From Palsa-461 sp036844945 (lineage in GTDB: Bacteria > Actinomycetota > Acidimicrobiia > Acidimicrobiales > RAAP-2), in assembly GCA_036844945.1 (NCBI GenBank), contig DAIUEV010000044.1:1-20487 (forward strand): a stretch of 20,487 bases of DNA, read 5' to 3'. Both the position numbers and the translations under genes were made by a program. The notes under the pieces are model-generated. The model saw only the letters and a program-made list of their open reading frames with translations. It did not search any database and had not been told where the DNA came from. This document shows positions 14,251 to 20,487 of the stretch, piece after piece (positions within the stretch are counted from its first letter, which is position 1; each line of letters starts with the position of its first letter).

Positions 14251-14274
14251 GCCAACCTCATTTGGTGGTCTCAG
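14247..14274. terminator. Imperfect inverted repeat spanning two convergent stops
   Basis: CTGAG (14247-14251) pairs with CTCAG (14270-14274), with further pairing including ACC/GGT around a TCATTT loop: 9 of 11 positions pair. The TGA of the GNAT gene and the TGA of the minus-strand VOC gene lie in opposite arms, as at 6722-6757. Confidence 0.45.
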
Positions 14275-14603
14275 AGGTCGGGCCGCGCCTCGTGGTCGAT
14301 CTGGAGGAGTTCGACGGGCGCGCCGCGCACCTCGATGAAGGCCACCCGCACCCCGGGGCTCGGGCTGTTCGGTTCGATGAGGACGCGGTGGCCCTCCAGT
14401 GCCGAGTCGAGGTCGTCGACCTCGAACGCCACGTGGGGCACCGTCTTCACGAGGTCGGGGTAGGGGGCATCGTCCCAGTACCGCTGCCATTGGATCCCGA
14501 AGGGGTTGTCCAGGTGGTCGTTCACGGTGATCTTGAGGTGCGGTACGTCGATCTCGCCCTCGAACCGTCGGGTTGTCGGGATCCCGATGTGATTGAACTT
14601 CAT
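14271..14603 (-). CDS. VOC (glyoxalase/bleomycin resistance) family protein
   Basis: 110-aa single-domain protein of the vicinal oxygen chelate superfamily. The N-terminal metal-ligand position is H5 in MKFNHIGIP, and the second half carries VPHVAFEVDDLDSALEG (His) and VRVAFIEVRGAPVELLQI (Glu), giving the two-His/Glu type metal site. These act as lyases, dioxygenases, epimerases or binding proteins; no specific activity can be named. The ATG at 14603 starts the first strand. It is the last gene of a minus-strand run LysR / methyltransferase / VOC, separated by two hairpins from the methyltransferase. Confidence 0.82.
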   Translation of the reverse strand: MKFNHIGIPTTRRFEGEIDVPHLKITVNDHLDNPFGIQWQRYWDDAPYPDLVKTVPHVAFEVDDLDSALEGHRVLIEPNSPSPGVRVAFIEVRGAPVELLQIDHEARPDL

Positions 14604-14647
14604 CGGCCCGTGCCGGCGACACCGGGGACCAATGTCCCGTGACTGCA

Positions 14648-14681
14648 CACGACGGCGGGTGCTCGACCTCTCACCGTCGTG
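14648..14681 (-). terminator. 8-bp hairpin at the methyltransferase 3' end
   Basis: CACGACGG (14648-14655) and CCGTCGTG (14674-14681) form a perfect stem with an 18-nt loop that overlaps the last codons and stop. A smaller stem (GGGAC 14625-14629 / GTCCC 14634-14638) follows. Either could end transcription ahead of the VOC gene. Confidence 0.35.
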
Positions 14682-15231
14682 CCCAGAACTCCATGACGTA
14701 CGGGTTGACCGAGACGCGGGCCTCGGCGAACCCGGCCCGCAGGAGACGCTCCTCCAGGGTGTCGGCCACCACCGGGTTGCAGACGTCGTCCACGTGCATG
14801 GCCCGGAAGTCATCGCCGTCGAGGCTGTCGCACCCGGCGAACTCGCGGCCCGGAGCGAGCACCCGCGCCACCTCGGCGAACAGCTGGTCCTGGGCCTCGG
14901 CCGTCGGGACGTGGTGCAACATGATGAACGACACCGCCGCGCTGAACCGGCCATCGGGGAACGGGAGGGACGTCGCGTCGGCGTGGCACACCTCGACGTT
15001 GGTCCCATCGAGCCGGGCCGCCAACGCGGTGGCGAGGTCGGCGTCGACCTCGACGGCCGTCAGTCGCGGGGTCAGCTCGCGGAGCAGGTCGGTCGTCCTG
15101 CCCGGGCCCGGACCCACCTCCAGGACGTCGTCGCCGAGGTCCACGTCGGCGAGCGCGCTCGGGATGATCCACTTGCGGAGGCCCTCGGCCCACTCGTCGC
15201 TGCTGCAGTACTCGAGATGCTGCTGGTTCAC
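14671..15231 (-). CDS. Class I SAM-dependent methyltransferase
   Basis: 186-aa methyltransferase of the Methyltransf_11 type. Motif I is VLEVGPGPGRTTDLL (about 36-50), the acidic strand end is AVEVDADLA, and then come DATSLPFPDGRFSAAVSFIMLHHVP and VLAPGREFAGCDS. It is short but complete through the last strands (VSVNPYVMEFWARR). The substrate is not evident. The GTG start at 15231 has GGGGGA close upstream on the minus strand. It lies 45 bp downstream of the LysR gene in the same direction and could be co-transcribed with it. Confidence 0.87.
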   Translation of the reverse strand: MNQQHLEYCSSDEWAEGLRKWIIPSALADVDLGDDVLEVGPGPGRTTDLLRELTPRLTAVEVDADLATALAARLDGTNVEVCHADATSLPFPDGRFSAAVSFIMLHHVPTAEAQDQLFAEVARVLAPGREFAGCDSLDGDDFRAMHVDDVCNPVVADTLEERLLRAGFAEARVSVNPYVMEFWARR

Positions 15232-15276
15232 CGGTCCCCCGTGGCGCTGCGGCGAGCGTAACGGGTCGGACGCAGC

Positions 15277-16146
15277 TCATCCGGGGCGACTGAGGGAGCG
15301 GAGCTCTTCGACGAGCGCCTCGGCGGCGGAGGCGGAGGCCCGCAGGGTCAGGACCTCGGTGCGGTGGACCAATGTCGGCTGGTCGAGCGGGACCGTGACG
15401 ACCCCTGCCAGGAGGATCGGTGTCGACGCCGGCACGAGCGCGCTGCCGTGGCCGGCGGCCACCAGGTTGAGCAGCGTGACCACGTCGTTGCCGTCGTAGA
15501 GGACGGCGCCGCCCGTCGTCGCCACCCGCGCCGCCGGGAGCCCGGGTGCGAGCACCCACGGGGCGTCGGCCAGCGTCGCCAGGTCGAGGCCCGCCCGTCC
15601 CGCGAGCGGGTGGCCGGAGGGGAGGACGACCAGGAGCGGCTCCTCGGCGAGGGCAGTGGCCGAGAGGAGTCCGGCCTCGGCCAGCGACAGGGGGTTGTCA
15701 GGGGCGGTGATCCCGTCGACGAGCGCCACGTCGGCCGTCCCGGCGGCGAGGTCGGCCACTGCCGTCGAAGGGTCGGTGGAGCGCACCGTCGTCGTCATGC
15801 CGGGCGCCTTCCGCCGGAGGTTCCGCAGGGCCGCCGCCAACAGGTGGGGAAGCGCGAGCGGGCAGGCGTCGATGCGGAGGCGCCGCCCGGCCGCCTCCAT
15901 GTGGGCGAGCTCGCTCCGGGCCGTCTCGACCCGCTGCAGGATTCGGCCCGCGTGCTCGGCGAGCCGGAGGCCGGCCGCGGTCGGCCGCACCGGCCGGCGC
16001 TCGAGCAGCCGTTGGCCGACCTCCTGCTCGAGGGTCGCGACCTGCTGGGAGACGGCCGACTGGGTGTAGCCCAGCTCCGCCGCAGCGGCCGTGAACGACC
16101 CATTGCGGACCACGGCCAGCAGTGTGCGCAGGTCCCGAAGCTCCAT
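15277..16146 (-). CDS. LysR-family transcriptional regulator
   Basis: 289-aa regulator. The winged helix-turn-helix is at the N-terminus (MELRDLRTLLAVVRNGSFTAAAAELGYTQSAVSQQVATLEQEVGQRLLER), followed by a linker helix and a two-lobed effector domain starting near RLRIDACPLALPHLLAAAL. Position and divergence from the amidotransferase/DinB pair suggest it controls that pair and itself through the palindrome in the 85-bp gap. The effector is unknown. The ATG at 16146 begins the canonical HTH. Confidence 0.93.
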   Translation of the reverse strand: MELRDLRTLLAVVRNGSFTAAAAELGYTQSAVSQQVATLEQEVGQRLLERRPVRPTAAGLRLAEHAGRILQRVETARSELAHMEAAGRRLRIDACPLALPHLLAAALRNLRRKAPGMTTTVRSTDPSTAVADLAAGTADVALVDGITAPDNPLSLAEAGLLSATALAEEPLLVVLPSGHPLAGRAGLDLATLADAPWVLAPGLPAARVATTGGAVLYDGNDVVTLLNLVAAGHGSALVPASTPILLAGVVTVPLDQPTLVHRTEVLTLRASASAAEALVEELRSLSRPG

Positions 16147-16160
16147 CGCTCCAGCCTGCC

Positions 16161-16192
16161 ATTAGTTCAGCCGATTTTCAGATGCTGAATCA
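16161..16192. promoter_or_regulatory. Candidate LysR operator in the divergent gap
   Basis: TTCAGC (16166-16171) and GCTGAA (16184-16189) are exact inverted arms separated by 12 nt, inside an AT-richer island of this otherwise GC-rich gap. LysR regulators typically bind such interrupted dyads beside their own gene. The flanking bases extend the symmetry imperfectly. Confidence 0.55.
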
Positions 16193-16231
16193 TCGTTGGA
16201 CGTTGTGCATGGAAGAGCGCATGCTGCCTCC

Positions 16232-16957
16232 ATGACCACCGTCCCGCCCCCCCGCCTCGCACTCGTCGGCGACCGGTCGCCCGCGGTGGAGGCCCACACC
16301 CGAATCCCCGAGCTCCTCCGAGCGGTCGCCCCCGGCGCCGAGCCGATCGAGCCCTACTGGCTGGCGACCGGTTCGATCGAATCGGCGGCCGACGTGGCCG
16401 GGTTCGACGGGATCTGGGTCATCCCCGGGAGCCCGTATGCGCACCCGGCCGGGGTCCTCGCCGCGATCGAGGCGGCGAGGACCCTCGGCCTCCCACTGCT
16501 CGGCACCTGCGGGGGCTTCCAGCACCTCGTGTGGGAGTTCGCCCGCAACGTCTGCGGCCTGCATGCGGTGTCGCACGCCGAGGTCGAGCCGGACGCCGAC
16601 CAGCTGGTGATCGTCCCGCTGGCCTGCAAGCTCTTCGGCGAGGAGGCGACCGTGGTGATCGCCGAGGGGACGACCGCCGCCGCGGCCATGGGGGCCGGCC
16701 CGACGACCGAGCGGTACTTCTGCCAGTTCGGCGTGAACCCTTCCTACGAAGCCCTGCTCACGCGCCACGGCCTCGTGATCAGCGGCCGCGACGCCGACGG
16801 CGACCCGAGGGTGGCGGAGCTGGGGGGGCACCCGTTCTTCCTCGGGGCGCTGTTCCAGCCAGAGCTCTCGTCGGACTCCACCTGGGTGCACCCTCTCATC
16901 ACCGCGTTCGCAGCGGCCGTCCGGGAGCGCGCCGCGCGGAGCGCCCTGTCGGCATGA
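16232..16957 (+). CDS. CTP-synthase-C-terminal-like glutamine amidotransferase
   Basis: 241-aa class I amidotransferase-fold protein without a synthase domain. The nucleophile elbow LLGTCGGFQHL holds C93. At the site of the usual Q-F-H-P-E triad end it reads LFQPEL, so the catalytic His is Gln209 while Glu211 remains. It resembles the family annotated as CTP synthase C-terminal region-related (seleno)protein, in which some members carry selenocysteine; here YFCQFGVNP has an ordinary Cys. Full hydrolase activity is doubtful and the role unknown. The ATG at 16232 begins the protein; the ribosome site is weak. It overlaps the DinB gene by ATGA and is divergent from LysR. Confidence 0.85.
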   Translation: MTTVPPPRLALVGDRSPAVEAHTRIPELLRAVAPGAEPIEPYWLATGSIESAADVAGFDGIWVIPGSPYAHPAGVLAAIEAARTLGLPLLGTCGGFQHLVWEFARNVCGLHAVSHAEVEPDADQLVIVPLACKLFGEEATVVIAEGTTAAAAMGAGPTTERYFCQFGVNPSYEALLTRHGLVISGRDADGDPRVAELGGHPFFLGALFQPELSSDSTWVHPLITAFAAAVRERAARSALSA

Positions 16958-17505
16958 CGGCGCCCGAGCCGGACGCGAAGGACTGGACCTGGGTGCTCGA
17001 GCGTGCCTGCCCGGAGTGCGGCTTCGACACGCGCACGATCGACGGGCCCGAGACCCCGGCGTGGGTGCGCGACCTCGCGGCGAGGTGGGCCGGCCGGCTC
17101 CGCACGGCGACCGAACCCGGCCGGCGTCGCACCGAGGACCGTTGGTCGGTCCTCGAGTACGGGTGCCACGTGCGGGACGTGTTCGTGCGGGCGCACGAGC
17201 GCCTCACCCTGATGCTGGCGGAGGATGACCCCACCTTCGCCAACTGGGACCAGGACCGCACGGCCGCCGAGGACGACTACGCGGGCCAGGACGCGCGTGT
17301 GGTGGCGGGGGAGGTGCTGGAGGCGGCCGAGCGCTACGCCGGCGCCCTCGACTCGGTGCCCGTCCACGCCTGGGACCGCCCGGGGCGGCGAAGCGAAGGC
17401 GCCAGGTTCACGGTCGCGAGCCTGGCCCGCTACATCGTCCACGACCCGGCCCACCACCTCGTCGACGTGGGTGGACCGCTCTGGTCAACTCCGGTCGGGG
17501 CTTAG
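16954..17505 (+). CDS. DinB-like protein with N-terminal CxxC
   Basis: 183-aa four-helix-bundle protein of the DinB/YfiT superfamily. The metal-binding His triad is H72 (EYGCHVRDV), H163 or H167, and H168 (HDPAHHLVDV), suggesting a metal-dependent thiol transferase, in actinobacteria often mycothiol-dependent. The N-terminal WTWVLERACPECGFD (C19, C22) is characteristic of one actinobacterial subgroup. The ATG overlaps the TGA of the amidotransferase gene (ATGA), so the two are translationally coupled and probably share a function under LysR control. Its TAG stop overlaps the TAA of the convergent propeller gene. Confidence 0.88.
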   Translation: MTAPEPDAKDWTWVLERACPECGFDTRTIDGPETPAWVRDLAARWAGRLRTATEPGRRRTEDRWSVLEYGCHVRDVFVRAHERLTLMLAEDDPTFANWDQDRTAAEDDYAGQDARVVAGEVLEAAERYAGALDSVPVHAWDRPGRRSEGARFTVASLARYIVHDPAHHLVDVGGPLWSTPVGA

Positions 17506-18752
17506 CGGTCAGCGAAAACCAGGATCTCCCCCGTATAGACGGCCACCCAGACGTCCCCGGTGGTGGCGTCGTAGGTGACGCCGATCGGGTGGACCCCGGT
17601 CGACACGGTCTGGACGACGGTCATGTCCGACGTGCGGACCTTCGTCATCGTGTCGGAATCGAAGTTGACGACGTAGAGCGAGAGGCCGTCGGTGGCGATC
17701 GCCATCGAGCGCTCCGTCTCCCCGGTATGGACGGAAGCCAGCACGTGGTCGTCGGCCAGGTCGACCTTGACCGCGGTTCCGGGCGCCCCGAGCGACGCGT
17801 ACAGATACTTGCCGGCGGGGTCCATGGCCACGCTCCGGGGGTTGTCGCCGACATAGAACGATCCGACCTGGGTGAACGAGTTGAGATCGACCTTCACCAC
17901 GTTGTCGCCGCCCATGATGGCGATATAGGCGGTGCTCGAGTCGGGCGAGATGGCGATGCCGCGCGGGTAGGCCCCCATGGGGAGTGTGGCCACCACCTTG
18001 GCGGTGGCGATGTCGACGATGCTCTCGGTCCACGAGCACCAGTTGGACACGAGGAGCCATTCGCCGTTTGGGGAGACCGCCAGGTACTTCGGCACCAGGC
18101 CGACCTGGATCACCTGGTCGACCGCCAGGGTGTGGGTGTCGATCCGGTAGACGTAGCTGTCGGTGTCCCCGGCCGCCTTGGCCGACCCGGGGGTGCAGGT
18201 GTCCATTCCCTCGGGCCCGAACCCGGTCCCGTACATGGAGTAGTTGGAGACGTAGGCGTACTTGGCGTCGGGGGTGAAGGCCGCCTCGACCGGCGCACCG
18301 TGGGTGGTGCCGGGGTGGCCGGAGAAACCGAACTCCGACATCTCGACCGTGTCGGGGATGGTCTTCACGAGGCTGCCGGCGCTGTTGTAGACGGTCACCG
18401 AGTGCCGGTACATCATGTTCTGGGCGAAGACGAGGCCGGTGTCGGAGGCGTCTACCGACTTGGGCGAGATGTCCCCGCCGATCGTGTCGATGAGGGCCAG
18501 GGTCCGCTGGTCGGAGGGTGGCCCCGACGGGACGTGGTGGAACGGCGTCGTCGACGTGGTGGTGGTGGTGGTGGTCGTGGGCAGGTGCGAGGCCGCGACC
18601 GCCGTCCCGATCACGTGGCCCTTCGATGGCTTCGTGCCGAAGACGCCCGAGGCCCACAGCCCGGCACCGAGCGCGAGAACGAGCACGACGGCGGTGCGGG
18701 CCAGCCGGAAGGCCCGCCGCCGCCGCCTGGGGGCGTGTCGCCCTGTGGGCAC
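17502..18752 (-). CDS. Membrane-anchored seven-bladed-type beta-propeller protein
   Basis: 416-aa protein with an Arg-rich N-terminus, one membrane segment (about 20-38, AVVLVLALGAGLWASGVF), a flexible linker with eight Thr in a row (59-66), and an extracellular YVTN/NHL-type propeller. The blade repeats are visible: YAYVSNYS, WLLVSNWCS, STAYIAIMGGDNVVKVDL, KYLYASLGAPGTAVKVDL, LSLYVVNFDSDTMTKV and GDVWVAVYTGEI. Inferred orientation is inside to outside, a surface or periplasmic binding protein; the ligand is unknown. The GTG at 18752 is chosen because residues further upstream read as non-coding; it lacks a strong ribosome site. The stop overlaps the convergent DinB stop. Confidence 0.82.
   Translation of the reverse strand: MPTGRHAPRRRRRAFRLARTAVVLVLALGAGLWASGVFGTKPSKGHVIGTAVAASHLPTTTTTTTTSTTPFHHVPSGPPSDQRTLALIDTIGGDISPKSVDASDTGLVFAQNMMYRHSVTVYNSAGSLVKTIPDTVEMSEFGFSGHPGTTHGAPVEAAFTPDAKYAYVSNYSMYGTGFGPEGMDTCTPGSAKAAGDTDSYVYRIDTHTLAVDQVIQVGLVPKYLAVSPNGEWLLVSNWCSWTESIVDIATAKVVATLPMGAYPRGIAISPDSSTAYIAIMGGDNVVKVDLNSFTQVGSFYVGDNPRSVAMDPAGKYLYASLGAPGTAVKVDLADDHVLASVHTGETERSMAIATDGLSLYVVNFDSDTMTKVRTSDMTVVQTVSTGVHPIGVTYDATTGDVWVAVYTGEILVFADR
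18556..18575. repeat. GTG trinucleotide microsatellite
   Basis: About six and a half GTG units in a row, which encode part of the poly-Thr linker of the propeller protein on the minus strand. Length changes in steps of three would alter only the linker. Confidence 0.8.
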
Positions 18753-18932
18753 GGCCTCAAGGATGGTGGCGCCGGCCCCCGGGCGCAAGCTGTCGGGTGC
18801 TGTGGCCAGGGAAAACGGCTCGCGCCCGAGGCGGAGCGTCGCCGCGCCGAGCGGTGTTCGATCCGCGCGAGGATGCGGGTCGTCCTTGATTCCGCTGCGC
18901 CCACGTGCGCCCGCCGACCCCTTGGAGTCCCA

Positions 18933-19640
18933 ATGGCCCATCGACAGACTCGCGTCGGCCCGGTGGTGGCCACCGTGTTGGCCGGTTGTGCCCTTCTCGT
19001 GGGGACACTGTCAGTTGGCGGGGCCGCCTCGGCCACCACGGCCGCCCAGGCGAAGAAGTACCTGCTCGTGCTGTCCGACATGCCGAAGGGCTGGAAGAGC
19101 GAGGGTGCGGCGAGCACCGGCGGCGGGTCCAGCAGCTTTCCCGGCGCCAAGCAGCTGGCGAGCTGCATCGGGGTTGCCTCGAACCTCATCACCGCCAACC
19201 CGCCCGAGGCGAACAGTCCGTACTTCCAGAACAAGAACGGGTCGCTCGAGGTTCAGGACACGGTGACGGTGTTCCCCTCCGTGAAGAAGGCCAACTCCGA
19301 GTTCGGGGCCATCGCGAACGCAAAGACCCCGAGCTGCGTCGGATCGATCATGAACACCCCGTCGTTCAAGTCCCAGCTGACCTCCTCGGGCGGCGAGGGG
19401 GCCAGCGTCGGCACGATCACCGTCTCCAAGATCAACTCCTCGCTGTACGGCCCCCACACCGCCGGGGTGACGATCGGGATCCCCATCAGCTCGCAAGGGG
19501 TCAATGTGTCGGCCAAGGTGACGGTGGTCTTCTACGTGAAGGGCAACCTCGGCCAGCAGCTGTCGTTCAACTCGTACAACACGTCCTTCCCCATCTCGAT
19601 CGCCCACCAGCTGACCGTGGCCGCGCTCAACAGGCTTTAG
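18933..19640 (+). CDS. Secreted protein of unknown function
   Basis: 235-aa exported protein. The signal peptide has a basic n-region (MAHRQTR), a hydrophobic core (8-30) and a likely signal-peptidase-I site near ASA-TT (about 34). An LAGC sequence at 16-19 resembles a lipobox, but it lies inside the core with more hydrophobic residues after it, so a lipoprotein is less likely. The mature part starts AAQAKKYLLVLSDMPKGW, is Ser/Gly rich, and has two cysteines (in LASCIG and PSCVG) that could form a disulfide. It could be related to small extracellular sensor-type domains, but no family is recognised. The ATG at 18933 has GGAG 5 nt upstream. Confidence 0.8.
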   Translation: MAHRQTRVGPVVATVLAGCALLVGTLSVGGAASATTAAQAKKYLLVLSDMPKGWKSEGAASTGGGSSSFPGAKQLASCIGVASNLITANPPEANSPYFQNKNGSLEVQDTVTVFPSVKKANSEFGAIANAKTPSCVGSIMNTPSFKSQLTSSGGEGASVGTITVSKINSSLYGPHTAGVTIGIPISSQGVNVSAKVTVVFYVKGNLGQQLSFNSYNTSFPISIAHQLTVAALNRL

Positions 19641-19676
19641 CGGCCGGGCAGGGCCCGCTTCGACAAGGATGAGCCG

Positions 19677-20126
19677 ATGGTCGACCTCGATTTCGTCCGA
19701 GCAGTCGCCGGGGGAGGACTCCACCTTGCGGTGTTCGCCACCACTCGTCCGGACGGTTCGATTCAGGCGTCGCTTGTGAATGCCGGCGTGATCGATGATC
19801 CGGTTGACGGCACGCCGGGGGTCGCCATCGTCGCGATCGGCGGGTCCGCCAAGCTCTCGAACCTCCGCCGCACCGGGATTGCGACCGTGGTGTTCACCCA
19901 CGGCTACCAGTGGGCGTCGGTGTCGGGCGTGGTGCGCCTGATCGGGCCCGACGACGGGGGCGACACCGATCTCGACCTGCCCGAGGTGATCAGGTCCGTG
20001 TTCCGGGCCGCCGGTGGCGACCACGAGGACTGGGACGAGTTCGACCGGGTCATGGCAGCGGACCGCCGGTGCGCGGTCTTCGTCCGGGCCGATCGGATCT
20101 CGTCGAACTCCGGGGCGGGCGGCTAA
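19677..20126 (+). CDS. PPOX-fold flavin/F420 oxidoreductase
   Basis: 149-aa protein of the pyridoxamine-phosphate-oxidase-like split-barrel family (FDOR type in actinobacteria). It has LHLAVFATTRPDGSIQASLVNAGVI, the strand pair reading substrate and cofactor, then VAIVAIGGSAKLSNLRRTGIATVVFT and WASVSGVVRLIGP. The C-terminal part has DRRCAVFVRADRI, the usual place of phosphate or cofactor contacts. FMN or F420 cannot be told apart by eye. The ATG at 19677 has an AAGGATGAG site at about 7 nt. It converges on a small gene across a 40-bp gap containing a hairpin. Confidence 0.85.
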   Translation: MVDLDFVRAVAGGGLHLAVFATTRPDGSIQASLVNAGVIDDPVDGTPGVAIVAIGGSAKLSNLRRTGIATVVFTHGYQWASVSGVVRLIGPDDGGDTDLDLPEVIRSVFRAAGGDHEDWDEFDRVMAADRRCAVFVRADRISSNSGAGG

Positions 20127-20134
20127 GGCTCGCC

Positions 20135-20150
20135 CCTAGTGGCCTAGGGC
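20135..20150. terminator. Hairpin between convergent genes
   Basis: CCCTAG (20135-20140) and CTAGGG (20145-20150) form a perfect 6-bp stem with a 4-nt loop, 9 nt after the TAA of the PPOX gene and before the end of the minus-strand small gene. Confidence 0.45.
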
Positions 20151-20166
20151 CGCGCCAGTCCAAGGG

Positions 20167-20343
20167 TCACTGGCGCTCGACCAGGGCGTGGCCCCATCGG
20201 AGGAGTCGCACGCCGACCCACATCCGGAGGGTCCGGTTGGGGATCCGCTGAAGTGCGGGCGCTCGGCTACCGCCCGCGGCCTTGGCTCGGAGGTCGAGCG
20301 AGGTCTCCCTGGCCATCTCGGCCGTCAGTTCCGCTCGCAGCAT
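20167..20343 (-). CDS. Small hypothetical protein
   Basis: 58-aa protein (MLRAELTAEMARETSLDLRAKA...) with an amphipathic N-terminal helix, a Gly/Pro turn and a basic, amphipathic C-terminal helix. Small actinobacterial proteins of this size and layout (a short M-x-x-E-L-A-x-E-x-x-x-D-L-R start and an Arg-rich tail) are common, but no family can be confirmed. The ATG at 20343 is chosen because GAGAGAG lies about 7 nt upstream; a TTG at 20358 is also in frame. The 144 bp after the start contain no gene and one GC hairpin (20458-20476). Confidence 0.5.
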   Translation of the reverse strand: MLRAELTAEMARETSLDLRAKAAGGSRAPALQRIPNRTLRMWVGVRLLRWGHALVERQ

Positions 20344-20457
20344 CGGTCGCTCTCTCAATCGGCGGGCGCCGGTAGGTGCTCCCGACGCGCTCTCCCCCAG
20401 GCCAACGCCGGAGGATGCGCGGTCATTCCCGCGCTTTCAGGTCGACTCGGCTCGCAC

Positions 20458-20476
20458 CGGGGCATCCCAGGCCCCG
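20458..20476. terminator. GC hairpin near the window end
   Basis: CGGGGC (20458-20463) and GCCCCG (20471-20476) form a perfect 6-bp stem with a 7-nt loop. It may end transcription of a gene that lies outside the window. Confidence 0.3.
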
Positions 20477-20487
20477 CTCCAGCTAGT

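Noticed and set aside
17589..18932. Plus-strand frame fused upstream of the secreted protein
   Set aside because: It is antisense to the propeller gene and has no start signal. The secreted protein has its own ATG, ribosome site and signal peptide at 18933.
18948..18989. Lipoprotein signal (LAGC) in the secreted protein
   Set aside because: The Cys lies in the middle of the hydrophobic core with a second hydrophobic stretch and an A-S-A site after it, so a signal-peptidase-I substrate fits better.
1..20487. CRISPR array, tRNA or rRNA genes, prophage or toxin-antitoxin modules
   Set aside because: No regularly spaced repeats, cloverleaf sequences, rRNA-like stretches or phage/toxin protein signatures were seen by eye; a tRNA and covariance-model scan would settle this.

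Overview
The window is a compact, very GC-rich stretch with GTG starts, short intergenic gaps and an F420-type luciferase-like oxidoreductase, a DinB/mycothiol-type protein and an isobutyryl-CoA-type mutase. This points to a soil or freshwater actinobacterium, most likely of the Acidimicrobiia type. That placement is inferred from gene content and base composition, not from a marker gene. I saw no rRNA, tRNA or CRISPR array.

Layout. Positions 1-1455 are a mobile element: a lone TnpB nuclease gene (minus strand) between 27-nt imperfect terminal inverted repeats that begin with CTAG. Positions 1452-5459 hold a methyltransferase whose stop codon lies in the element's CTAG, a divergent aldo/keto reductase, a FadD-like acyl-CoA synthetase and an SRPBCC protein. 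A GT-B glycosyltransferase (5563-6726) converges on a methyltransferase (6733-7491), and both stop codons sit in one perfect 14-bp inverted repeat. The two-subunit B12-dependent acyl-CoA mutase (7558-9614) has isobutyryl-CoA-mutase-type active-site residues. It is followed by an AAC(6')-like GNAT, which overlaps a convergent LLM oxidoreductase.

Positions 11142-12536 (minus) are a tight three-gene operon of uncharacterised proteins. Two of them share a beta-rich module and one ends in a SHOCT domain. Next come an SDR, a second GNAT, and a minus-strand LysR / methyltransferase / VOC cluster. Divergent from LysR is a CTP-synthase-related amidotransferase lacking the usual catalytic His, overlapping by 4 nt with a DinB gene. 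A membrane-anchored beta-propeller, a secreted protein of unknown function, a PPOX-fold flavin/F420 protein and a 58-aa protein close the window.

How the genes fit together. Acyl-CoA synthetase, mutase, SDR, AKR and LLM genes suggest fatty-acid or branched-acyl-CoA metabolism, but they are small separate units rather than one pathway operon. The most unusual parts are the TIR-bounded TnpB element with a Fanzor-like displaced catalytic glutamate, the stop-codon hairpins between convergent genes, and the SHOCT operon.
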